Below are positions 1 to 4,665 of a stretch of DNA of 7,975 nt, piece after piece; positions within the stretch are counted from its first letter, which is position 1, and each line of letters begins with the position of its first letter. Origin of the DNA: VGJW01 sp035285595. GTDB taxonomy: Bacteria > Cyanobacteriota > Sericytochromatia > S15B-MN24 > VGJW01. The position numbers and the translations under genes were made by a program. The stretch is from assembly GCA_035285595.1 (NCBI GenBank), contig JAYKGV010000030.1:1-7975 (forward strand). The letters run 5' to 3'. Below the pieces are notes generated by a model. It was not told the origin of the DNA. It was given only the letters and a program-made list of their open reading frames with translations, and searched no databases.

Positions 1-77
1 ACGGTCTTCTTGCCGATGGTGGTGCCGTAGTAGGCGGCAAGGGGATTGGAGGACTGAAATGCGTTGCGGACGGCCAT
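1..77 (-). CDS. Probable succinate dehydrogenase cytochrome b558-type subunit, N-terminal fragment
   Basis: Only the first 25 codons lie in the window; the frame is open to the left edge. The peptide reads MAVRNAFQSSNPLAAYYGTT followed by IGKKT. The motif aromatic residue-x-(S/T)-(S/T)-I-G-K-K near the N-terminus is typical of the membrane cytochrome b subunit of b558-type succinate dehydrogenase/fumarate reductase, where it precedes the first transmembrane helix. That subunit anchors the complex and passes electrons to or from quinone. The helices and haem-ligating histidines are outside the window, so the call rests on a short motif. No Shine-Dalgarno is visible before the ATG, but a promoter-like -10 box sits 8 bases upstream, so the mRNA may be leaderless. 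The gene is divergent from the serine hydrolase. An ATG at 87-85 opens a different frame with a less convincing peptide. Confidence 0.5.
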   Translation of the reverse strand, partial: MAVRNAFQSSNPLAAYYGTTIGKKT

Positions 78-85
78 GATGCTGC

Positions 86-115
86 ATGCTAAGCCCGGCG
101 GGGGAGAGGGGTCAA
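86..115 (-). promoter_or_regulatory. Candidate sigma-70-type promoter for the left-edge gene
   Basis: On the minus strand, TTGACC (115-110) is followed after 18 bases by TAGCAT (91-86). These match five of six and four of six positions of the -35 and -10 consensus. Transcription would begin around 79-77, at or next to the ATG at 77, which fits the absence of a Shine-Dalgarno. This is read by eye and no start site has been measured. Confidence 0.4.
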
Positions 116-224
116 ACGTTCGTCCCGAGGCATGGTCTGGCCGAACAAGAACAAGGCATCCTGCAGGCAACCGATGCCGGGTGTCACTGGGCCCGCAGAC
201 GCAAGTAGGGTCGTCGGGCGGCCG

Positions 225-1241
225 ATGAAATCTTCCATGAGTCCGATTTCGTGGCCCTGGTTGTCTAAACTCCGCAAGCCAGCGCCTTCTCGCCCACCCC
301 TGCCGCCTGAGAGGTCGGTCACCGGGGGGGCGGTCGTGGCACCCCCGCGTGCCGCGGAGTCGACCCCACCCGGCCCTGCGCATGCCGATGCCATGCGCCT
401 GTCGCCGGTCGCGTCTGCCGTGCGCACCGAGGGTATGCAGGCCTTGCTGGCCCGGGTGCTCGAAAAACATGCCTTCAAGGACGCTTCAGTAGTCTTGCAT
501 GACGTCGCGTCAGGTTCGATGGGGACGTGGAAGGCCTCCACCATCCTGCCCAGCGCCTCCATTGCCAAGCTTTACGTCATGGTCGAGATGGAGCGCCAGC
601 GTGCCGAACAGGGGCTCGACCCCGGGATGAAGGTCAGGATTCGGCCCGAGAACATGACGGAGACCTGGAAGCCAGTCTTGAGAGTGGGAGACGAGGTCAC
701 CGTGGAGCGTCTCGTCGACCTCATGATCACCCGGTCCGACAATGTGGCCACCAATACCCTGATGGACGTCTTGGGCCGGAAGAACATCAACGACACGATG
801 GCGCGGCTGGGCTGGCCCGATCTGCAGCTCAGCCGCAAGCTGGGCGGGGTCGCTCCCATCCCCGACCCCGGCTACGTGGGCGGGCGCAACCAGGTCCGGG
901 CGGACCAGGTCACCGATTTGCTCGCGCGCATCGAGCAGGGGCGTCTCGTTTCCCCCGAGGCTTCGGCCCGGATGAAGGCCGTGCTCGGACGTCAGGAGGA
1001 CAACGACAAGATCCCCGCACGGTTGCCTCCTGAAGCCAAGGTCTTCCACAAGACCGGAGAGACCTCCAAGGTCACCCACGATACCGCTATCGTCGAACTG
1101 GGCGGTCGGCGCTATGTCTTGTCCATGCTTTCCGAGCGACCGCCCGGCGGAAACACCTACCGGACCTTCGCGTCCGTCGCTCGCGATCTGGTCCAGGAGG
1201 CTCGAAGGCAGCCTTCTGCCTCGGACCCGAAGGGGCCCTGA
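225..1241 (+). CDS. Class A beta-lactamase-fold serine hydrolase lacking the general-base glutamate
   Basis: The protein is 338 residues from the ATG at 225. It carries the active-site signatures of the penicillin-recognising serine hydrolases (Beta-lactamase2 family): SIAK at about 112-115, with the nucleophilic serine and its lysine; SDN at 171-173; and HKTGE around 275-279. The stretch after SDN that would form the omega loop contains no glutamate for about 60 residues, so the Glu166 of true class A beta-lactamases is missing. A penicillin-interacting or other acyl-serine enzyme is therefore more likely than an antibiotic-destroying one. The first 70 residues are Pro/Ser/Ala-rich with no clear signal peptide. 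The start is uncertain: the frame also has an ATG at 132, but its GAGG is only one base away and it would crowd the divergent promoter; an ATG at 237 is also possible. The reductase gene follows after 38 bases, suggesting cotranscription. Confidence 0.8.
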   Translation: MKSSMSPISWPWLSKLRKPAPSRPPLPPERSVTGGAVVAPPRAAESTPPGPAHADAMRLSPVASAVRTEGMQALLARVLEKHAFKDASVVLHDVASGSMGTWKASTILPSASIAKLYVMVEMERQRAEQGLDPGMKVRIRPENMTETWKPVLRVGDEVTVERLVDLMITRSDNVATNTLMDVLGRKNINDTMARLGWPDLQLSRKLGGVAPIPDPGYVGGRNQVRADQVTDLLARIEQGRLVSPEASARMKAVLGRQEDNDKIPARLPPEAKVFHKTGETSKVTHDTAIVELGGRRYVLSMLSERPPGGNTYRTFASVARDLVQEARRQPSASDPKGP

Positions 1242-1250
1242 TCACGGCGG

Positions 1251-1264
1251 CGGGCGGCAGCCCG
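1251..1264 (+). other. Small hairpin just before the reductase ribosome site
   Basis: CGGGC and GCCCG form a five-pair stem with a four-base GGCA loop, ending two bases before the GGGAAG region used by the next gene. There is no U tract, so it is not a standard terminator. It could modestly affect translation of the reductase, or be chance in GC-rich DNA. Confidence 0.25.
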
Positions 1265-1266
1265 TG

Positions 1267-1271
1267 GGAAG
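1267..1271 (+). promoter_or_regulatory. Ribosome binding site of the SDR gene
   Basis: GGAAG lies 8 bases before the ATG at 1280 and supports that start over internal methionines. Confidence 0.5.
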
Positions 1272-1279
1272 ATGGCGCC

Positions 1280-2311
1280 ATGACTCTTGCGCTTCCACCC
1301 CTTCCTCCTGCCATACGAAATTGGCTGCTGGCCGAGATTCCCGAACTGGACGGGCGCGTGGCGCTCGTGACCGGGGCCAACAGTGGCATCGGGCTTGAAG
1401 CGGCCCGACTTCTGGCCATGCGAGGCGTTCGGGTGTGGATGGCTTGTCGAAGCGCCGAACGGGGCGAGCAGGCGCTGGCTGCCATCCGTGCGGTGGTGCC
1501 AGAGGCTCACATCGACTTGATTCCGCTTGATCTGGCCAGCCTCGGGAGTGTTCGGGCTGCGGCCGAAACGTTGGCGGAGGAGCTCGGTTCGCTCGACCTG
1601 CTCATCAACAACGCGGGTGTCATGGCGCTGCCCCGAGGCGTGACGGCCGAAGGCCACGAGTTGCAGTTCGGTACCAACCATCTGGGTCACTTCGCCCTGA
1701 CCGCGCTGCTCTGGCCTCTGCTGACGGCCGCCCCGGCCGCCCGTGTGGTCAATGTCAGCAGCATGGTCCACCGGATGGGCAAGATCGCCTTCGAGGATCT
1801 GATGGGAGTCCGCCGTTACGACAAGTGGGGGGCTTACGCCCAAAGCAAGCTGGCCAACTTGTTGTTCACGCTGTCCTTGACTGAACGTCGTCGGCGTCAT
1901 GAATTTCCCGTGGTGCCTGTGGCCTGTCATCCGGGTTACGCCGCCACCAACTTGCAGTCCGGCGGTCCCAAGGCTGCCGGGTCTGGTCTGGGAGAGGCCA
2001 TGGCCAACCTGGGCAACCGGGTTTTTGCGCAGTCGCCCCTTATGGGTGCCCTGCCCACGGTCAAGGCCGCGGCAGGTGGGGGCATCCTGCCCGGCGATTA
2101 CATCGGCCCTGCCATGGGTGGCCTCAGAGGGTTTCCCCGCAAGGAGCAGCCAGCCCCCCACGCGCAGGACGCCAAGGCTGCCGAACGGTTGTGGCAGGAA
2201 TCGGAACGTCTTGTCGGCTTCGTCTTCGATGGTCAGAAGGGAGCCGACCCTGGAGTCTCGCAGGTGGCGATCGGAGCGGGTGGAACTCCGCCTGACCCCG
2301 CCGAGGCCTAG
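1280..2311 (+). CDS. Short-chain dehydrogenase/reductase (retinol dehydrogenase / protochlorophyllide reductase-like)
   Basis: This is a 343-residue NAD(P)-dependent oxidoreductase of the classical SDR superfamily. The Rossmann dinucleotide motif TGANSGIG is at 31-38, an Arg-Ser pair after the second strand (CRS, 56-58) suggests NADP(H), and the acidic-hydrophobic DL pair is at 84-85. NNAG is at 110-113, the catalytic Asn region (TNHLGHF) at about 132-138, the catalytic serine near 160, and the YAQSK Tyr-Lys pair at 186/190. HPGYAATNL follows the catalytic region as is usual. The leader ending IPELDGRVALVTG matches the large RDH/WWOX/LPOR-like branch, whose members act on varied lipophilic or carbonyl substrates, so the substrate cannot be named. 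A tail of about 30 residues rich in Gly, Ala and Pro extends past the core. It lies 38 bases downstream of the serine hydrolase, and its stop overlaps that of the convergent lipoprotein gene in a shared CTAG. Confidence 0.9.
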   Translation: MTLALPPLPPAIRNWLLAEIPELDGRVALVTGANSGIGLEAARLLAMRGVRVWMACRSAERGEQALAAIRAVVPEAHIDLIPLDLASLGSVRAAAETLAEELGSLDLLINNAGVMALPRGVTAEGHELQFGTNHLGHFALTALLWPLLTAAPAARVVNVSSMVHRMGKIAFEDLMGVRRYDKWGAYAQSKLANLLFTLSLTERRRRHEFPVVPVACHPGYAATNLQSGGPKAAGSGLGEAMANLGNRVFAQSPLMGALPTVKAAAGGGILPGDYIGPAMGGLRGFPRKEQPAPHAQDAKAAERLWQESERLVGFVFDGQKGADPGVSQVAIGAGGTPPDPAEA

Positions 2312-3144
2312 TTGGGCGGCGCCAGGTAGGGAAAGCTGTCGCGCAGCGGCTTGTGGCCGGTGCGTCCATTGGGGTAGGGACCCAGGTTGGGGCCGTCGTA
2401 ACTGACGCCGTCCCCGATGGCCCAGGTGGCATCGGCAGACCAATAGCCCACGTTCACGTCGAAGGCATCATCCCGCAGCCTGCGCCCCCCGGTCAGGAAG
2501 GGCGTCGCGCTCATTTCGTCGAAGGCGGGATTGGCCACCGTGCGGACCTGAGCGCCGTATCCGCTCGTCTGGTTGGTCTCGATCCGCAGGACGTCGGGCA
2601 GAAAGGCGGCCAGCAAGGCCGAGCCCGTGGCATCCAACGAACCCGTGGCATTCTTGTGACCCAGCAGGACCAGGCTTGCGGCCAACGCCTCCCGGACCGC
2701 CGCCGCCGCACTGCTGCTGGCTGTGTCCTGATCCGGCGTCATGCCGTTCCACGTATCCTGGACACTGCCTTGGCGCAGAAGCAAGGACAGGCCGGGACGG
2801 CCGGAACGATCGAGTTGGGTCCAGCCATTGCTACCGAGGACCTCAAGCGTCGCAGGCGCGACGGGCAGGGGGACCACGCCTGCGTCCCTGCCCGCAGGGC
2901 CGGTCTGGCCGCGCGGACCGGGTGCTCCCGAGGGTCCTGGCGCGCCGGGTGAACCGGCCGGCCCCTCGGAACCGGTGGCACCGGGGGCACCGGCAGGCCC
3001 CACGCTGCCGGTCGCGCCAGCGAGGCCCGGCAAGCCGGAGGGGCCGATGGGGCCGGAAGGACCGGTGGCTCCGGTGATCGTGGGCGACGGCCGGCAAGCC
3101 ACCATGGCCACGAGGCCCAGACCCAGCAGGGCACCGGCCCTCAT
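2308..3144 (-). CDS. Lipoprotein with collagen-like stalk and C-terminal half of a DUF4331-like domain
   Basis: The 278-residue product starts MRAGALLGLGLVAMVAC, a charged residue plus hydrophobic stretch ending in a lipobox-like cysteine (Cys17; Met at -3 is a little unusual). Residues 25-87 are 21 uninterrupted Gly-X-Y triplets. From about 98 the sequence follows the second half of DUF4331 proteins: a W-x-QLDRSGRP segment (108-117), a GxRxLRDDxFDV stretch (about 219-230), GDGVSYD (245-251) and an FPYLAPPN terminus. The start is fixed by a strong GGAGGT six bases upstream of the ATG at 3144; an in-frame ATG at 3168 would give a poorer signal. The ATG overlaps the preceding gene's stop as ATGA, implying translational coupling. 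I infer a membrane-anchored subunit held away from the membrane by a possibly trimeric stalk. Function is unknown; DUF4331 itself has no established activity. Confidence 0.75.
   Translation of the reverse strand: MRAGALLGLGLVAMVACRPSPTITGATGPSGPIGPSGLPGLAGATGSVGPAGAPGATGSEGPAGSPGAPGPSGAPGPRGQTGPAGRDAGVVPLPVAPATLEVLGSNGWTQLDRSGRPGLSLLLRQGSVQDTWNGMTPDQDTASSSAAAAVREALAASLVLLGHKNATGSLDATGSALLAAFLPDVLRIETNQTSGYGAQVRTVANPAFDEMSATPFLTGGRRLRDDAFDVNVGYWSADATWAIGDGVSYDGPNLGPYPNGRTGHKPLRDSFPYLAPPN
2884..3072 (-). repeat. Collagen-like Gly-X-Y repeat tract, 21 triplets
   Basis: These 189 bases encode 21 consecutive triplets beginning with glycine (GAT, GPS, GPI ... GPA, GRD in residues). Proline is frequent in X, and Pro, Ser, Ala and Thr in Y. 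GAT, GPS, GPA and GAP triplets recur imperfectly. Bacterial collagen-like tracts of this kind usually form triple helices without hydroxyproline. The tract is placed between the lipoprotein signal and the DUF4331-like half. Confidence 0.9.
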
Positions 3145-3914
3145 CGTGCCACCTCCACGGTCTGCCATGTATCGAACACTGAGGTGTTGACGTTGCCCTT
3201 GAGAAGGTCCGGTGGCACGGCGAGGGCGATCGCGAGGACATTGCGCCCAGCGGCGGCATCGACACCCGAGCCTGGGGCCGGAAAGGGCGAGGGGCGCGTC
3301 CCGCCGGCCTCGAGGCCGTTCAGGATGGCCAGGAAACGATCGCGGTCATGGAAGGACGGGTCTTCGCGCAAGCCAGCAAAGACCTTGAGGGTTCTCGTGG
3401 GCTGGGCGCCCAAGGTCAACTCAACGGTCTGGACGAGGGCGGCGGTGCCGACGGGCGGCGACGTCAGAATAGGTTCGTGTTCGGTGGTGGTGACCACGCT
3501 GGCCGTGGCCGCCGGACTGGCATGCTGGATGGCCGTCAGGCGCATGGCCTGCTGTACGCCCGAAACCTCGCCGAAGTTGACGCTGAGGGTCAGATCCGCC
3601 GTGCCCGACGGGGTAGAGGTGGCTCCGCCCGACACCCGGCTGATATGAAAGTTGTAGCGCGCCTGGGTGGGGAAGGCTGGAACGCCATTGAGGGTGGCTC
3701 CGGGCGCCATGGTCATGATCATGGCGATGGCTCCCGGCAAGCCGCTGCCGTTGCCCTGATCGGTATCACGGAAGACAAATAGGTCGACGAGGTCCGTCTC
3801 GCGCTGGCTCGAGGCCGCCGGTCCATCGAAGGCATCGAAGGCCAAGGCCCGGTGCGTGGCCACTCCGGCGAGCAGCACCGCCGCGGCCAGGGTGGGCAAG
3901 GCAAGGTGACGCAT
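3141..3914 (-). CDS. Secreted protein with N-terminal half of a DUF4331-like domain
   Basis: The 257-residue product has a clear Sec signal: MRH, a hydrophobic core, and an ALA cleavage site at 23-25. The mature protein begins FDAFDGP and continues to DLVDLFVFRDTD (41-52), matching the DGP...D-x-x-D-x-(F/Y)-x-F opening of DUF4331 proteins. The end contains GRNVLAIALAVPPDLLKG (about 222-239), the pattern found near the middle of canonical DUF4331 proteins before the W-x-Q-x-(D/S)-R-x-G-x-P segment. Here the protein stops shortly after, at VEVAR, and the missing segment is found in the next gene. The last codons double as the Shine-Dalgarno (GTGGAGGTGG) of that gene. Export and the tight overlap suggest that the two products act together outside the cytoplasmic membrane. 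No catalytic motif is recognised and no function is assigned. Confidence 0.75.
   Translation of the reverse strand: MRHLALPTLAAAVLLAGVATHRALAFDAFDGPAASSQRETDLVDLFVFRDTDQGNGSGLPGAIAMIMTMAPGATLNGVPAFPTQARYNFHISRVSGGATSTPSGTADLTLSVNFGEVSGVQQAMRLTAIQHASPAATASVVTTTEHEPILTSPPVGTAALVQTVELTLGAQPTRTLKVFAGLREDPSFHDRDRFLAILNGLEAGGTRPSPFPAPGSGVDAAAGRNVLAIALAVPPDLLKGNVNTSVFDTWQTVEVAR
3151..3156 (-). promoter_or_regulatory. Strong Shine-Dalgarno inside the end of the upstream DUF4331 gene
   Basis: GGAGGT on the minus strand lies six bases before the ATG at 3144. It decides the start of the collagen-like lipoprotein gene and shows that the second gene has its own initiation site rather than being a frameshifted remainder. 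Confidence 0.8.
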
Positions 3915-3920
3915 GCCGCC

Positions 3921-3926
3921 AGCATA
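3921..3926 (-). promoter_or_regulatory. Candidate -10 box of the DUF4331 pair, close to the ATG
   Basis: TATGCT on the minus strand matches four of six -10 consensus positions and lies six bases before the ATG at 3914, with no Shine-Dalgarno between. The predicted start of transcription falls on or beside the start codon, so the transcript may be leaderless. No good -35 box is seen at the standard distance. Confidence 0.3.
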
Positions 3927-4047
3927 CCCGTTGCCCGCTGATCCGACAGGTTCCGTGGGCGGAGAGGCCGCATCGCACCTGGCGAAACCTCCCTTTGCGG
4001 GGAACTATGGCTGCAGGGCGGGGCAGGGTCTGCCTCGATTTCCCGCT

Positions 4048-4051
4048 GGAG
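4048..4051 (+). promoter_or_regulatory. Ribosome binding site of the small putative hydrolase
   Basis: GGAG lies 8 bases before the ATG at 4060. It favours this start over an in-frame ATG at 3913 that would collide with the divergent DUF4331 start. Confidence 0.6.
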
Positions 4052-4059
4052 TACCATTC

Positions 4060-4665
4060 ATGTCGGAGCGTGCCCTGAACGCCTCGTCCTCGAGGCCTTC
4101 GCCTGCTCTTGCGCCGTTGTCGGGTCGCCGGGACTCCACGACGGCCCAGGTTGGTCACGCCCCGTCCGTGCCCACGGACACGTTGAGCTTGGGTACGGCG
4201 GCCTCGCCTGCGGATCCGGGAATCTCAGAGCGTGGGCTGGCCCAGATTAAGAGGTTGGTGGAGGTGGCTGCACGTGCGGCCGGGCGGCGACGGCCAGGCG
4301 GCTATTGTTACCGTGCGGTGCATGGCTACCTGATGAAGTCGGGTTCCGGCGACCTCGTCTCCGGTAGCATCCCTTGGACTCACGCTCGTTATGCGCGCCA
4401 GTTCGGCGAATACCTGAACAAGGGCGACAATGCCGCACGCCTGGGGCTTCGCAAGCTCGACCTCACCAACCCCTATGAGGCGCCTGCGGGCGCCCTTGTC
4501 GTGGTGCGGCCCGGGGCACCGGGCACTCGTCCTCCGAGGGCCGGCGACATTGCCGTGGCTGCAGGCAACGGCAAGTTCTACAACGACGGCCTCATGAACT
4601 ATGGCGGGCCCGAGGGGTTTCCCCCGGGCAACCGCCACGTCGTCGGCATCTACGTGCCGCTGTAG
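4060..4665 (+). CDS. Small protein with a possible CHAP/NlpC-like cysteine hydrolase domain
   Basis: The protein is 201 residues from the ATG at 4060. Residues 1-55 are Ser/Pro/Ala/Thr-rich and probably disordered, with no signal peptide. The folded part holds its only cysteine in GGYCYRAVHGYL (Cys83), at the start of a helix-like segment, as in papain-like peptidoglycan hydrolases. A GALVVVRPG...RAGDIAVAAGNGKF stretch (144-173) follows, resembling the G-D-I/L-hydrophobic strand of CHAP and NlpC/P60 domains. The usual histidine after this strand is not obvious; His88, His108 and His193 (in RHVVGIYV near the C-terminus) are candidates. A role in cutting peptidoglycan or another amide is an inference, and a non-catalytic or unrelated fold is possible. 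The gene's last 16 bases overlap the convergent helicase gene. It has no cotranscribed partner. Confidence 0.5.
   Translation: MSERALNASSSRPSPALAPLSGRRDSTTAQVGHAPSVPTDTLSLGTAASPADPGISERGLAQIKRLVEVAARAAGRRRPGGYCYRAVHGYLMKSGSGDLVSGSIPWTHARYARQFGEYLNKGDNAARLGLRKLDLTNPYEAPAGALVVVRPGAPGTRPPRAGDIAVAAGNGKFYNDGLMNYGGPEGFPPGNRHVVGIYVPL

Larger units (their letters stand above)
3915..4059. other. Divergent intergenic region, 145 bases
   Basis: This gap separates the divergent DUF4331 pair and the small putative hydrolase and must hold both promoters. The only strong structure is a hairpin at 4022-4034 (GGCAG, GGT loop, CTGCC), which would lie in the leader of the plus-strand gene. I do not recognise a riboswitch consensus or an obvious operator. 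Confidence 0.5.

Noticed and set aside
225..1241. Calling the serine hydrolase an antibiotic-resistance beta-lactamase
   Set aside because: The Glu166 equivalent is missing and no clear signal peptide is present.
1157..2443. 428-codon minus-strand open frame opposite the SDR
   Set aside because: The SDR has complete catalytic motifs on the other strand; the antisense product is rich in Arg, Gly, His and Gln with no recognisable pattern.
3145..3168. Eight-residue longer start of the collagen-like lipoprotein
   Set aside because: It would put MADRGGGT before the signal sequence, while GGAGGT is ideally placed for the ATG at 3144.
2308..3914. The split DUF4331 as a frameshifted pseudogene
   Set aside because: The second gene begins with its own Shine-Dalgarno, lipoprotein signal and collagen tract, which a frameshift in a one-piece gene would not produce.
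3981..4034. Possible riboswitch (c-di-GMP-like) in the leader of the small putative hydrolase
   Set aside because: There is a short GGCAG/CTGCC hairpin and GAAA and GGGGAA segments, but the conserved CGCAAAGC-type core and other known aptamer consensuses are absent.
3913..4059. 49-residue N-terminal extension of the small putative hydrolase from an ATG at 3913
   Set aside because: It would overlap the divergent DUF4331 start, has no ribosome site, and a GGAG correctly precedes the ATG at 4060.
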